Notes: generated by a model not told the origin, from the sequence alone. A stretch of 64,000 nucleotides of DNA from Mesorhizobium sp. M2E.F.Ca.ET.219.01.1.1 (GCF_004016445.2 NZ_SADT02000002.1:372001-436000), one strand, 5' to 3'. Shown: positions 1 to 8,588, counted from the stretch's first letter. Program-made: numbers and translations.

Positions 1-1
1 T

Positions 2-307
2 GGCGGACGTCAACTTGACGGTGGCAGATCCACGATCTCGGTGCTGCCCGAAATTGCGGATGCGGTGGGCGCCGATTTGGAAGTTCTGGTAGATGGAGGG
101 GTTCGCTCCGGCCAGGATGTGATGCGCGCGTTGGCTCTCGGGGCAAAGGCGTGCATGATCGGCAGGGCTTATGTTCACGGCCTGGGTGCCGCGGGCGAAC
201 AAGGAGTTGCCAAGGCCATCGATCTCATCCGCAAGGAATTCGACGTCACAATGGGCCTGACCGGAACCGTCCGGGTTGATGAAATAGATCGCCGAATACT
301 CGCCTAG
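2..307 (+). CDS. Alpha-hydroxy-acid dehydrogenase (FMN-dependent), C-terminal fragment
   Basis: The reading frame is open from base 2, so the gene begins outside the window and only about 101 C-terminal residues are present. The fragment begins GGRQLDGG, which in this family directly follows the catalytic His (HGGRQ motif). It continues with DGGVRSGQDVMRALALGA and IGRAYVHGLGAAGEQGV, the FMN-phosphate-binding end of the TIM barrel. The family (lactate dehydrogenase LldD, glycolate and mandelate oxidases) oxidises 2-hydroxy acids to 2-oxo acids with FMN. LldD is the most likely member, but the substrate cannot be fixed from the C-terminus alone. No partner gene is visible downstream, because rnhB is convergent. 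Confidence 0.88.
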   Translation, partial: GGRQLDGGRSTISVLPEIADAVGADLEVLVDGGVRSGQDVMRALALGAKACMIGRAYVHGLGAAGEQGVAKAIDLIRKEFDVTMGLTGTVRVDEIDRRILA

Positions 308-347
308 CTGTCTGCGTCGTACAACGAGCGGAGATCAGCAGTCGCCG

Positions 348-1046
348 TCACTCCAACCCGGCCAAGCTCTCTTCTTCCTCAACCGCTTCCGCCCCGCCCA
401 GCCTGAACGGCGCGAACGAGGTCCGGTGCAGCCTTGCCACCGGGCCATGCGCCTCGATGGCGGTGCGGTGCCGGACTGTCGCATAGCCCATATGCACTTC
501 GAAGCCGTAGTGTTCGTGATGGCCGCCGCAGCCGCACATCATGCGGTCGCGCATCACCTTGGCGACGATCGAGGCTGCGGCGATCGACTGCGAGCGCTGG
601 TCGCCCTTGATCAGCGCCCGGCCTTCGCAGGCGAGGCCGGGCGGAACGTCGCGGCCGTCGGCCAGGGCGAGTTTCGGCTGCAGCGAGAGACCCGCGGCGG
701 CGCGGCGCATCGCTTCGAGACTCGCTTTCAGGATGTTGCTGTTGTCGATGCCCTCGGCGCTGATCGAGGCCATCGAGACGCTGAGCGCCGAGCCGAGAAT
801 CTTGAGAAACAGCGCCTCTCGCTGCAAATGGGTCAGGCGCTTGGAATCGTCGAGGCCCTCAGGAATATTGGCGGGGTTGAGCACCACCGCCGCCGCCACC
901 ACCGGCCCGGCGAGCGGACCGCGGCCTGCCTCGTCCATGCCGGCGACCGGCCACAGCCCATCGGCCATCGCCTTCGTCTCGATCGAGAAGTCGGGCTTCT
1001 CGACCATTTCAAAGAGAAGCGGAGAATCGGAACGCGCGCGAGCCAT
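348..1046 (-). CDS. rnhB: Ribonuclease HII
   Basis: A 232-residue protein that cleaves the RNA strand of RNA-DNA hybrids and removes misincorporated ribonucleotides. The hallmark [19 protein letters not shown] lies at residues 38-56 and supplies the first two catalytic acids (D38, E39). A further catalytic Asp sits in the ALADGRDVP segment near residue 130. [12 protein letters not shown] is the usual helix after the active site. The frame is open 40 codons further upstream, but I chose the ATG at 1046 because the family begins about 35 residues before the DEAGRG motif. The upstream part, [12 protein letters not shown] and on, is rich in Arg and Pro with no conserved look. It is the last gene of a leftward run after the radical SAM gene. 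Confidence 0.95.
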   Translation of the reverse strand: MARARSDSPLLFEMVEKPDFSIETKAMADGLWPVAGMDEAGRGPLAGPVVAAAVVLNPANIPEGLDDSKRLTHLQREALFLKILGSALSVSMASISAEGIDNSNILKASLEAMRRAAAGLSLQPKLALADGRDVPPGLACEGRALIKGDQRSQSIAAASIVAKVMRDRMMCGCGGHHEHYGFEVHMGYATVRHRTAIEAHGPVARLHRTSFAPFRLGGAEAVEEEESLAGLE

Positions 1047-1175
1047 GGTGCGGCGAGGTTCGCATCGGCTCCGATTCTCCGCAAGTCCCTCCGGGTCGGG
1101 TGGGGCGCCGGACCGGGAGGGCACCGTCTCACAGCCGGGGGACAGGGGCCGGACGGGATACTTCAAAAGGACTGC

Positions 1176-1210
1176 GCCTCCAGACGGAAAACGGCTTTGC
1201 CTGGAATTGC
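1176..1210. repeat. Degenerate copy of the ~44-bp AATTCC palindrome
   Basis: The stretch contains CAGACGGAAAACGG and ends in CTGGAATTGC, resembling the fuller copies at 19597-19638 and 51465-51508. It is the most diverged of the four copies I found. It lies between the radical SAM gene and rnhB and is followed by a GC-rich inverted repeat (GCCGGCC and GGCCGGC, about 1215-1233). Confidence 0.45.
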
Positions 1211-1241
1211 TTAGGGCCGGCCGTCAGGGCCGGCGCCGTCT

Positions 1242-2447
1242 TCAAAGCAGCATCAGCTGCTCGCCGGCGCCGGAGCCTGCGACGAATTGATCGATGCGAA
1301 GCTGTCGTCGTTCGGCATTGAGGCCGAGACGCTTGGCGGCGATCTCGAAGCGCCGGCCGATCTGCCAGGCATAGGGTCCGGCGCCTTTCATGCGCTTGCC
1401 CCATTCGGAATCATAATCCTTGCCGTCGCGCATCGAACGGATCAGCGACATCACATGCCGGTAGCGATCCGGATAATGCCGCAACAGCCAGTCCTTGAAG
1501 ATTGGCGCCACTTCGAGCGGCAGGCGCAGGATGACGTAGCCTGCCTCGCGCGCCCCGGCGGCCCGCGCCGAATCGAGGATGCGCTCCATCTCCGGATCGT
1601 TGAGGCCGGGAATGATCGGCGCCACCATCACGGAGGCCGGGATGCCGGCGTCCGACAACTGCCTGATCGCCTCCAGCCGCTTCGTCGGGGTCGACGCGCG
1701 CGGCTCCATGGTTCTGGCCAGCATGCGGTCCATCGTCGTCACCGACAGCGCCACCTTGGCAAGGCCGCGCTCGGCCATGCGCGACAGGATGTCGATGTCG
1801 CGCGTCACCAGCGCCGACTTCGTCACGATGCCGACCGGGTGGCCACGCGCCTCCAGCACCTCGAGGATCTCGCGCATGATCCGGTACTGCTTCTCGATCG
1901 GCTGATAGGGATCGGTGTTGGTGCCGATGGCGATCGTGCGCGGCTGGTAACCCGGCTTCGACAATTCCCGGTCCAGCATGCGCGCCGCATCCGGCTTGGC
2001 GAACAGCTTCGATTCGAAATCCAGCCCCGGCGACAGACCCATGAAGGCATGCGTCGGCCGGGCGAAGCAGTAGACGCAGCCATGCTCGCAGCCGCGATAG
2101 GGATTGATCGAACGGTCGAAGGAAATATCCGGCGATTCGTTGCGGGTGATGATGGTGCGCGGCTTCTCGACCTGCACCTCGGTCTTGAAGGGCGGCAACT
2201 CTTCCAGCGAGTTCCACCCGTCGTCGAAGACATGCCGGCTGACCGGCTCGAAGCGGCCGGACGGGTTGATGCCGGCCGAGCGGCCGCGATTGCGGTCGGG
2301 CCGCACGCGCATGCCGCTCTGCTCGATCATCGCGTTTGCCATCTCGGCTCTGCCTGCTCCGAAAGCGGCAATGTCGGCGCGCACGATCTGTTCCATTTTC
2401 GCCCTCTCCCAGGGACTGTCGGCAGGCTGTCGAATCGCTCTGTTCAT
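1242..2447 (-). CDS. PA0069-family radical SAM protein
   Basis: About 401 residues. The radical SAM cluster motif appears as CEHGCVYC (Cys at about 120, 124 and 127), preceded by NPYRG, which is typical of the PA0069/Rv2578c branch related to spore photoproduct lyase. IAIGTNTDPYQPIEK and IVTKSALVTRDIDIL are conserved parts of the TIM-barrel core. The 4Fe-4S/SAM chemistry is firm, but the substrate of this family is not established as far as I know. I chose the ATG at 2447 because AGGA stands 8 bases upstream. An in-frame start 12 codons earlier lacks a ribosome-binding site, and a Met 17 codons later is possible. The gene is divergent from the glycosyltransferase at 2546, with about 100 bp between them for two promoters. 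Confidence 0.88.
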   Translation of the reverse strand: MNRAIRQPADSPWERAKMEQIVRADIAAFGAGRAEMANAMIEQSGMRVRPDRNRGRSAGINPSGRFEPVSRHVFDDGWNSLEELPPFKTEVQVEKPRTIITRNESPDISFDRSINPYRGCEHGCVYCFARPTHAFMGLSPGLDFESKLFAKPDAARMLDRELSKPGYQPRTIAIGTNTDPYQPIEKQYRIMREILEVLEARGHPVGIVTKSALVTRDIDILSRMAERGLAKVALSVTTMDRMLARTMEPRASTPTKRLEAIRQLSDAGIPASVMVAPIIPGLNDPEMERILDSARAAGAREAGYVILRLPLEVAPIFKDWLLRHYPDRYRHVMSLIRSMRDGKDYDSEWGKRMKGAGPYAWQIGRRFEIAAKRLGLNAERRQLRIDQFVAGSGAGEQLMLL

Positions 2448-2545
2448 GAAACTATTCCTATTTTCTTGATGAGAACAAAGCAAGAACTTTTTCGGCTGGA
2501 AGCGTGAACTGGCGCAAGCCTCCGCTTTCCGCTATTCGGCTAGGC

Positions 2546-3049
2546 ATGCTCAGCGTTCTCATTGAGACCCGGAACGACGAAGAGGGACTTGCCCGCACGC
2601 TCGCCTCGCTGGTCGGCGGCGCGGTCGAGGGCGTCGTGCGCGACGTCATCGTCTGCGATCAGGGCTCCACCGACCAGACGCACCGCGTTGCCGAGCATGC
2701 CGGCTGTCACTATGTGACCAGCGGCATCGGCGCCGGCATCGGCCAGGCCAAGGGCGACTGGCTGCTGCTTCTGGAACCCGGCGCCCGGCTCGCCGAAGGC
2801 TGGATCGACGAAGTCGTCGCCCACACGGCGAAGCAAACCATGCCGGCACGCTTTTCGCGTGCCCGCGCCGATCGCGCGCCTTTTCTGGCCCGCGTCTTTT
2901 CGGGCAACCGCGCGCTCGCCGAGGGTCTCGTCATCAGCAAGCGCCAGGCCTCCGCTCTGGCAAAGAGCGCGCGCGGTGCGGAGGCCCTGGCGCGCGGCCT
3001 GGCGACCAGGCGGTTGAACGCCGAAATCTGGGTCGCGCCGCCAAAGTGA
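2546..3049 (+). CDS. Family 2-like glycosyltransferase (short)
   Basis: About 167 residues. The N-terminus, MLSVLIETRNDEEGLARTLASL, is the typical beta strand and helix of GT-A fold transferases. DVIVCDQGSTDQTHRVAEHAG matches the nucleotide-sugar-binding strand, and GDWLLLLEPGARL sits where a DXD-like motif is normally found, here without a clear DXD. The protein is shorter than usual family 2 enzymes (over 230 residues) and lacks a membrane domain, so the acceptor and donor are unknown and catalytic activity is not certain. An in-frame start 14 codons upstream adds no conserved sequence. It is divergent from the radical SAM gene and convergent with the GFA gene. Confidence 0.75.
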   Translation: MLSVLIETRNDEEGLARTLASLVGGAVEGVVRDVIVCDQGSTDQTHRVAEHAGCHYVTSGIGAGIGQAKGDWLLLLEPGARLAEGWIDEVVAHTAKQTMPARFSRARADRAPFLARVFSGNRALAEGLVISKRQASALAKSARGAEALARGLATRRLNAEIWVAPPK

Positions 3050-3091
3050 CGCCGGCATATCGGCTTGGATCGGTGGAGCGGTGAGGCGGGT

Positions 3092-3517
3092 TCACAGCCC
3101 CCGAACTTCCACCGGCATCCAGGCGCTGCGGCGCCTGGCCAGGCGTTGCTCCCGGTTCTCGGCATCGTAGCGGACCGGGATAGGCTTGCGGGAGAACAGC
3201 TCGCGATCGTCGAGCGCGTTGACGATAACGATCGCCCTGGCGTCTTCGCCTTCTCCGGCGACTGCCGCGACATAGACGCCGCACTCGCGGCAGACGAGAT
3301 AGTCGGCTGTGCGCAGGCCGAAGCGATAGGTCTGCAGGCGTTCCCTGTCGGTGACCGAGATAGCCAGCCTGCCGTTCGGATCGGCGGCCGCGCGCGAGCC
3401 GTGCCGGGTGCAGAACGAGCACTGGCAGGCGCGGACTTCCAGTTCGGCCGGGTCGAGAGTGGTGGAGAAATTCAGGCGGATATTACCGCAATGGCAGCCG
3501 CCGCTGTGAACGCCCAT
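3092..3517 (-). CDS. GFA family zinc protein (glutathione-dependent formaldehyde-activating fold)
   Basis: A 141-residue protein of the GFA/CENP-V family. The zinc cysteines are visible in order: GGCHCGN near the N-terminus, CQCSFC near residue 38, and CRECGVY in the middle. The founder Gfa joins formaldehyde and glutathione to S-hydroxymethylglutathione, but most small family members have no proven substrate. I chose the ATG at 3517, which has AAGGGA about 9 bases upstream. A start 9 codons earlier is open but has weaker support. The gene is monocistronic and convergent with the glycosyltransferase. Confidence 0.88.
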   Translation of the reverse strand: MGVHSGGCHCGNIRLNFSTTLDPAELEVRACQCSFCTRHGSRAAADPNGRLAISVTDRERLQTYRFGLRTADYLVCRECGVYVAAVAGEGEDARAIVIVNALDDRELFSRKPIPVRYDAENREQRLARRRSAWMPVEVRGL

Positions 3518-3641
3518 GATGGATTGTCCCTTGTTCGCGCACACAAGGTACTTTGCCAGCGCCGGCTTCGAAATGGCGCCACAAAGCCGTCAGCGCCTTT
3601 CGGCCTGTAAAGTGGAGGCCGACCGGGTGCTTTGCCTATGC

Positions 3642-4199
3642 TTATGAGGCGGGCTCGCCGCCGCGCCTGAGATGCTCGTCCAGCCGCGGCATGATCTCGA
3701 CGAAGTTGCAGGGCATGTGACGGTAGTCGAGCTGAGCCTTGATGATGCCGTCCCAGGCATCCTTGCAGGCGCCGGGTGAGCCCGGCAGCACGAAGACGAA
3801 GGTGGCGTTGACGACCCCGCCGGTCGCCCGGCTCTGGATCGTCGAGGTGCCGATCTTGTCGTAGGAGATGCGGTGGAAGACTTCCGAAAAGCCGTCCATG
3901 CGCTTTTCGAAGATCGGCTCCAGCGCTTCCGGTGTCACGTCGCGGCCGGTGAAGCCGGTGCCGCCGGTGGTGATGACGACATCGATCGTTTCGTCCTTCG
4001 ACCAGCCGAGCACCTTGTCGCGGATCTTCTCGCGGTCGTCGGTCACGATGTCGCGCGCGGCAAGCACATGGCCGGCTTGCGTGATGCGGTCGGCCAGCGT
4101 CTGGCCGGATTTGTCGTCGGCGAGGCTGCGCGTGTCGGAGACGGTCAGCACCGCGATGCGCACCGGGATGAAAGGCCGGCTCTCGTCAAGCTTCGCCAT
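3642..4199 (-). CDS. moaB: Molybdenum cofactor biosynthesis protein B
   Basis: A 185-residue MoaB/MogA-fold protein, which in the molybdopterin pathway adenylylates molybdopterin before metal insertion. VLTVSDTRSLADDKSGQTLADRI near the N-terminus and VITTGGTGFTGRDVTPEAL in the middle are the family signatures, and FVLPGSPGACKDAWD is the conserved later strand. The start at 4199 has GGAGGGG 4 bases upstream. The gene overlaps the 3' end of ispE by 14 bp, so the two are probably translationally coupled. It closes the leftward cluster that begins at 7401. No other Mo-cofactor gene is nearby, so the location looks like conserved synteny and not a pathway cluster. Confidence 0.95.
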   Translation of the reverse strand: MAKLDESRPFIPVRIAVLTVSDTRSLADDKSGQTLADRITQAGHVLAARDIVTDDREKIRDKVLGWSKDETIDVVITTGGTGFTGRDVTPEALEPIFEKRMDGFSEVFHRISYDKIGTSTIQSRATGGVVNATFVFVLPGSPGACKDAWDGIIKAQLDYRHMPCNFVEIMPRLDEHLRRGGEPAS

Positions 4200-5109
4200 C
4201 GCTCCCCTCCATGCTGCGGGTGGCGGCCACGAACCAGTCGGGGTGGCGCGCGCGGATCGCGATCGCCGCGCGCTTGGCGACGTTGCCGGTCTCGAACAGG
4301 CCAAAGCATGTGGCGCCGGAGCCCGACATGCGCGCGAAGGCGGCGTCAGCACGTTTGAGTGCGTTGAGCGCTTCGCCGATCGCTGGTTGGATCGATCGGG
4401 CAGGGGGCTCGAGATCGTTGCGGGTCGTCTCCAGCCAGTTGCGGATGGCGTGGAATTCGAGGCGCTTCGGCAGCGGCGGCAGCGGCGGCAGCGCCGCGTT
4501 GTCGCGGCTGGAGAGCGCCTTGAACACGTCCGGCGTCGAGACGGCAACGCCCGGATTGACCAGGACGAGGCCGAGCGCCGGGAACGCGGAGAGCGGCGAC
4601 ACCTCGTCGCCGATGCCGCGCGCGACCAGCGGCTTGCCCTTGAGGCACATCGGCAGGTCGGCGCCGAGCGAAAGCCCGATCCGGGCCAGCGAAGTGTCGT
4701 CGATATCGAGCTTCCAGATCCGCGCCAGGCCGTTGAGCGCGGCCGCCGCGTCGCTGGAGCCGCCGCCGACGCCCGAGGCGACCGGCAGGTTCTTTTCCAG
4801 CCTGATGGCGACGGGAGGCGTGCGCTGCGCGCCGACTTCCCGGCGCAGGGCATCGCGCGCCTTCACCACCAGATTGCCGTCGTCGAGCGGCAGGCCGGCG
4901 GCATATCGGCCGGATACGGAGAACTCGTCGTGCTCCGCCGGCTCGATCTCGAGCCGGTCGCCAAAGCGTGTGAAGACGGCAAGGCTGTCGATGAGATGAT
5001 AGCCGTCGTCGCGCCGTCCGGTGACATGCAGCGCCAGGTTGATCTTGGCCGGCGCGAGCCACGTCCGGACCTCTGTGCCGGGCTCCAGGATGTCGGCTGC
5101 TGGCGAGAT
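4186..5109 (-). CDS. ispE: 4-diphosphocytidyl-2-C-methyl-D-erythritol kinase, non-standard start
   Basis: This GHMP kinase phosphorylates CDP-methylerythritol in the MEP isoprenoid pathway. The N-terminal signature LAPAKINLALHVTGRRDDGYH is complete and in frame. The ATP loop PVASGVGGGSSDAAAAL follows at about residue 115 (counting from 5109), and the C-terminus carries MSGSGATCFGLFE. The first ATG, GTG or TTG in this frame is a GTG at 4869, about 80 codons into the protein, which would remove the conserved N-terminus. Upstream the frame is open to a TGA near 5215. The best-placed start is ATC at 5109, 8 bases after AAGGA and 4 bp beyond the stop of the upstream gene. CTG at 5088 is the alternative. 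The coordinate is therefore inferred, while the gene identity is firm. Confidence 0.85.
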   Translation of the reverse strand: MSPAADILEPGTEVRTWLAPAKINLALHVTGRRDDGYHLIDSLAVFTRFGDRLEIEPAEHDEFSVSGRYAAGLPLDDGNLVVKARDALRREVGAQRTPPVAIRLEKNLPVASGVGGGSSDAAAALNGLARIWKLDIDDTSLARIGLSLGADLPMCLKGKPLVARGIGDEVSPLSAFPALGLVLVNPGVAVSTPDVFKALSSRDNAALPPLPPLPKRLEFHAIRNWLETTRNDLEPPARSIQPAIGEALNALKRADAAFARMSGSGATCFGLFETGNVAKRAAIAIRARHPDWFVAATRSMEGSDGEA

Positions 5110-5113
5110 GGCT

Positions 5114-5299
5114 TCAGTCCTTGGCGAGACGATATTCGCCGGTCTTGGGATCCTTGACCAGCGTGCCCATCGTGCCGTTCGCCGCCTGTTTCTCGGTGCG
5201 CCGGATCTTGGCCGTCACGCGCTCGGCCTCGCGCACGAAAGCGCGGTAGCCGAAATAGGCGGCGGCACCGACAACAGCGAAGAAAACGATCTGCGGCAT
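5114..5299 (-). CDS. Small single-pass membrane protein (61 aa)
   Basis: MPQIVFFAVVGAAAYFGYRA forms one N-terminal membrane segment, followed by a charged helix (VREAERVTAKIRRTEKQ) and a tail ending KDPKTGEYRLAKD. The start at 5299 has a strong GGAGGAG 7 bases upstream. It lies between the S49 peptidase and ispE on the same strand, with 84 bp and 4 bp gaps, so it belongs to that operon. Small proteins of this type are conserved among rhizobia, but I know of no function. The last codons (GCC AAG GAC TGA) contain the AAGGA that probably serves ispE. Confidence 0.75.
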   Translation of the reverse strand: MPQIVFFAVVGAAAYFGYRAFVREAERVTAKIRRTEKQAANGTMGTLVKDPKTGEYRLAKD

Positions 5300-5383
5300 G
5301 TCCAAACTCCTCCCGCGTCCTCGCGGCAAGGCCGGCCGGATGGGCTCGGTCAAGCGATCATGCTATCCGCAATCATGGCTTTT

Positions 5384-6241
5384 TCAAAGCCCGAAGCGCG
5401 CCCACAGCGCGCGCTCTTCCGCCGCATCGAGGATGCCGCCGGCCGCGGCCTGCGCGATATCGGGCGCCGAGAAGCGCGAGCCGAACAGGCCGAAACGGCC
5501 AAACAGGCCGCGCGGCGCGGTGATCAGCTTGAGCTGCGTCTTGTCGCCGAAACGGGTCTTGAGCACGCTGCGCATGTCGCCCAGCGCATCGACAAGGCCG
5601 AGCTCGAGGCCTCGCTTGGCGGTCCAGAACAGGCCGGTGAACAGGTCCGGGTCGTCCTTCAGCTTGCTGCCGCGCCGCTCCTTGACGAGATCGATGAAAG
5701 TCTCGTGCACTTCAAGCTGGAGCGCCTTCAGCCGCTCGACGTCCTCCTTCTTCTCGGGCTTGAACGGATCGAGCACCGCCTTGTTCTGCCCGGCGGTGTG
5801 GACGCGCCGCTCGACGCCGATCTTCTTCATCAATTCGGGGAAGCCGAAGGAGGCCGAGACCACGCCGATCGAGCCGACGATCGAGGACGGGTCGGCGAAG
5901 ATCTCGTCGCCGGCGACCGCGATCATGTAGCCGCCGGAAGCCGCCACATCCTCGACGAAGACCAGCACCTTCTTGTTCTTCTCCGCCGCCAGGTCGCGAA
6001 TGCGCTTGAAGATCAGCCGCGACTGCACCGGCGAGCCGCCCGGCGAGTTGATCGAGATGGCGACCGCCGGCGCGTCGAAGCCGAACGCCTTTTCGATGAG
6101 GCCGGCCGTCGAGGCGAGCGACAGGCTCGGCCGGAACTGGCCGCCGCCGGCCATGATGGCGCCCTGCAGCCGGATGACCGGAATGGTGACGACTGTCGAG
6201 CGCCAGGATTTCGGCAGCAGGCGGTTGAAAAGGCGTTTCAC
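5384..6241 (-). CDS. S49 family serine peptidase (SppA/SohB type)
   Basis: About 285 residues of a ClpP-fold serine peptidase that works at the inner membrane on signal peptides or membrane proteins. Key features are SINSPGGSP (oxyanion region), VEDVAASGGYMIAVAGDEIFA with the nucleophile Ser at about residue 102, and HTAGQNKAVLDPF with the general-base Lys at about residue 154. The N-terminus has no long membrane segment, unlike E. coli SppA. I chose GTG at 6241, which has CGGAGA about 10 bases upstream. A TTG at 6268 is the other option. The gene sits in a leftward run with the DUF2007 and methyltransferase genes upstream and ispE and moaB downstream. Confidence 0.9.
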   Translation of the reverse strand: MKRLFNRLLPKSWRSTVVTIPVIRLQGAIMAGGGQFRPSLSLASTAGLIEKAFGFDAPAVAISINSPGGSPVQSRLIFKRIRDLAAEKNKKVLVFVEDVAASGGYMIAVAGDEIFADPSSIVGSIGVVSASFGFPELMKKIGVERRVHTAGQNKAVLDPFKPEKKEDVERLKALQLEVHETFIDLVKERRGSKLKDDPDLFTGLFWTAKRGLELGLVDALGDMRSVLKTRFGDKTQLKLITAPRGLFGRFGLFGSRFSAPDIAQAAAGGILDAAEERALWARFGL

Positions 6242-6379
6242 GAACGGGTATCTCCGGACAAGATGCAAAGGAGCAGGGTAAGATCAGGCAAGTCGGTAAT
6301 GTCTTTCGGGCGCGATGTCACCTTGCCTGCCATGTAGGCATTCGCCGCCTAACGGCAATGCCGCATCGCACGGCTGGGA

Positions 6380-7177
6380 TCAATCGCCGAACAGCGATGC
6401 CAGGCCGTTGTTGATCATTTCCGTTCGCTCGCTCGGCGCGTTTCCGGATGGTCCGTGCAAGGCGAGTGGCGGGCGGATCGACAGTTTCCCGCGCGCGCCG
6501 AGCACCGCCCTGACGACGATGCGGATCGCCGCCGCGTCCGGACGCGGATGCACGCACAGCAATTCGGCATCGCCGAAGCGCCCCTCGATCGCAGCGAGGA
6601 TGGCGACGAGCTGCTCGGGCCGGGCGATGACGGCCAGCCCGCCACGCGGCCTGGCGACGGCGGCGGCGCTCCTGATCCAGCGCTCGAACAGCCCGTCCTC
6701 GCCAACATGCGCCTGCCGGCGCAGCGCGTCGGGCGTCGAGCGGTCCTCGGCCGCGTTGAAAGGCGGGTTCATGATGACGAAGTCGAAGGAATTATTGGCG
6801 AGCCCGGCTTCAGCGCGCGTCCGGCCGGTCAGCGTCACGTCGGCCGTCAGCACGCAAGCGCGGTCGCCGAGATGCGCATTGCCGGGATGCGAAAGCGTGG
6901 CGGCGGCGAACCCGGCCATTTCGGCGGAGCGCTCGACGAGGACGGCCCGTGCCGCCGGGCAGCGCGACAGCACGGCAAGGGCGGCAGCGCCGGCGCCGGC
7001 GCCGAAATCGGCGAGCCGTCCGGAAAAGCCGGTCGGCAACGCGGCCGCCAGCATCATGGCGTCCGTGCCGGCGCGGTGGCCGCCCTGGCTAGGCTGCACC
7101 AGCCAGAAGCGGCCGCGATGGAAGGCATCGACCGTGTGCGCCGGCGTATCTGGGGCGGGGACGGTGGTGGTTGCCAT
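6380..7177 (-). CDS. tRNA1(Val) adenine-N6 methyltransferase-like protein
   Basis: A 265-residue SAM-dependent methyltransferase of the YfiC/TrmN6 type. RGRFWLVQPSQGGHRAGTDAMMLAA at residues 21-45 is the conserved entry of this family. DFGAGAGAAAL at 57-67 binds SAM, and NPPF at 137-140 is the N6-adenine methyltransferase catalytic motif. The E. coli homologue modifies A37 of tRNA1(Val). The start codon at 7177 overlaps the stop of the upstream DUF2007 gene as TAATG, which implies translational coupling. About 138 bp separate it from the S49 peptidase gene downstream. Confidence 0.88.
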   Translation of the reverse strand: MATTTVPAPDTPAHTVDAFHRGRFWLVQPSQGGHRAGTDAMMLAAALPTGFSGRLADFGAGAGAAALAVLSRCPAARAVLVERSAEMAGFAAATLSHPGNAHLGDRACVLTADVTLTGRTRAEAGLANNSFDFVIMNPPFNAAEDRSTPDALRRQAHVGEDGLFERWIRSAAAVARPRGGLAVIARPEQLVAILAAIEGRFGDAELLCVHPRPDAAAIRIVVRAVLGARGKLSIRPPLALHGPSGNAPSERTEMINNGLASLFGD

Positions 7178-7401
7178 TACTTCTGGCGGATCTCGTTTTC
7201 GATGCCGGCATCCTTGAGGATGCGGCGCGCCACGTCGGCCTTGTCGGCGTCGACCATGACACGCTTCTGCAAAAGGCCGATCGACCCTTCGAGCACGCTC
7301 ATATTCTGGTCGGCGACGAAACAGGCGATGCCGGCGTCGCGCATCAGCGATTCGACAAAGGAGATCACGACGGCGTCGTTGGTGCGGACAAGCTCGATCA
7401 T
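7177..7401 (-). CDS. DUF2007-type small protein
   Basis: A 74-residue protein starting MIELVRTNDAVVISFVESLM and ending VARRILKDAGIENEIRQK. This is the pattern of DUF2007, a signal-transducing PII-like fold of unknown function (a segment that chooses between sequence copies, then VFVADQ, then VMVDADKADVARRIL). The start at 7401 lacks an obvious Shine-Dalgarno sequence. The frame is open upstream, but the upstream part looks like the antisense of the polyprenyl synthase promoter region. Its stop overlaps the next gene's ATG (TAATG). It is divergent from the polyprenyl synthase gene with about 157 bp between them. Confidence 0.82.
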   Translation of the reverse strand: MIELVRTNDAVVISFVESLMRDAGIACFVADQNMSVLEGSIGLLQKRVMVDADKADVARRILKDAGIENEIRQK

Positions 7402-7558
7402 GGAACGAAAATCGCAGGTTGTGGCGTTCGTGTAAACGTGCGGGTGGACAAGAGCGTCGGCCAAGCCGCGCCAATTCGCCTCTTGCCGTGCCCGGTTGTA
7501 CCGCCCTAGAGTCGACGCGGGATTAAGGGTACGCGTCAAATTGACGGGAGTTGTCGTG

Positions 7559-8572
7559 GTGGGTGTCGTTCTCAACATCGAAGGCAAGCGGGAACCCGCT
7601 TCCATCAAGGATCTGATCGATCTGACGGCCGCCGACATGGGACGCGTCAACGAGCTGATCCTGTCGAAGGCCGGCTCCGACGTCGAGATGATCCCGGAGA
7701 TCGCCAACCACCTGATCTCTTCCGGCGGCAAGCGGCTCAGGCCCATGCTGACACTGGCCGCCGCGCAGATGTTCGGCTATTCGGGCGAAGGCCATGTCAA
7801 GCTCGCGACCGCGGTCGAGTTCATGCACACGGCGACGCTTTTGCATGACGACGTGGTCGACGAGAGCGCGCTGCGCCGCGGCAAGAAGACGGCGCGTATG
7901 ATCTGGGGCAACCAGGCCAGCGTTCTGGTCGGCGATTTCCTGCTCGGCCAGGCGTTCCGCATGATGGTCGAGGTCGGTTCGCTGGAAGCGTTGGACATCC
8001 TGTCGGCCGCCGCCTCCATCATCGCCGAGGGCGAGGTGATGCAGCTTGCCGCCGCCAAGAACCTCGATACCACCGAGGACGAGCATTTCGCCGTCATCAA
8101 GGCCAAGACCGCGGCGCTGTTCTCGGCCGCGGCCGAGGTCGGGCCGGTGATCGCCCAGGCCTCGCGCACCGATCGCGCCGCGCTGCGCTCCTACGGCATG
8201 AATCTCGGCCTCGCCTTCCAGCTCATCGACGACGCGCTGGATTATGGCGGGTCGAGCAAGGATCTCGGCAAGAATGTCGGCGACGATTTCCGCGAGGGCA
8301 AGGTGACGCTGCCGGTGATCCTCGCCTACCGGCGCGGCACCAAGGCCGAGCGCAGCTTCTGGAAGCGCGCCATCGAGGAAAACGTTACCGACGATGCCGG
8401 GCTCGAAAAGGCGATCGGCCTGATGGCCCGCCATGGCGCCATCGCCGACACGATCGGTCGCGCGCGCCATTTCGGCGAGATCGCCCGCGATGCGCTGGCG
8501 CCGCTCGAAGCGACGCCGCAGAAGTCGGCGCTGATCGACGTCATCGATTTCTGCATCAGCCGCGTCAACTGA
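7559..8572 (+). CDS. ispB: Long-chain polyprenyl diphosphate synthase (octaprenyl/decaprenyl)
   Basis: A 337-residue trans-prenyltransferase that builds the quinone side chain. The first aspartate-rich motif, LLHDDVVDES, is at about 95-103 and the second, LIDDALDYGG, at about 222-231. GGKRLRPML near residue 56 binds the diphosphate. Alphaproteobacteria usually make ubiquinone-10, so a decaprenyl product is likely, but chain length is not readable with confidence. I chose the second of two adjacent GTG codons (7559), giving MGVVLNIEGK, with GGGAG 8 bases upstream. The product would feed UbiA, encoded at 22-23 kb. It is followed by an imperfect GC-rich hairpin and then bioR. Confidence 0.93.
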   Translation: MGVVLNIEGKREPASIKDLIDLTAADMGRVNELILSKAGSDVEMIPEIANHLISSGGKRLRPMLTLAAAQMFGYSGEGHVKLATAVEFMHTATLLHDDVVDESALRRGKKTARMIWGNQASVLVGDFLLGQAFRMMVEVGSLEALDILSAAASIIAEGEVMQLAAAKNLDTTEDEHFAVIKAKTAALFSAAAEVGPVIAQASRTDRAALRSYGMNLGLAFQLIDDALDYGGSSKDLGKNVGDDFREGKVTLPVILAYRRGTKAERSFWKRAIEENVTDDAGLEKAIGLMARHGAIADTIGRARHFGEIARDALAPLEATPQKSALIDVIDFCISRVN

Positions 8573-8588
8573 ACCTGCTTGGCTCCCT

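Noticed and set aside
1287..2507. A 406-codon plus-strand frame over the radical SAM gene
   Set aside because: It is antisense to a protein with an intact CxxxCxxC cluster and has no recognisable motif.
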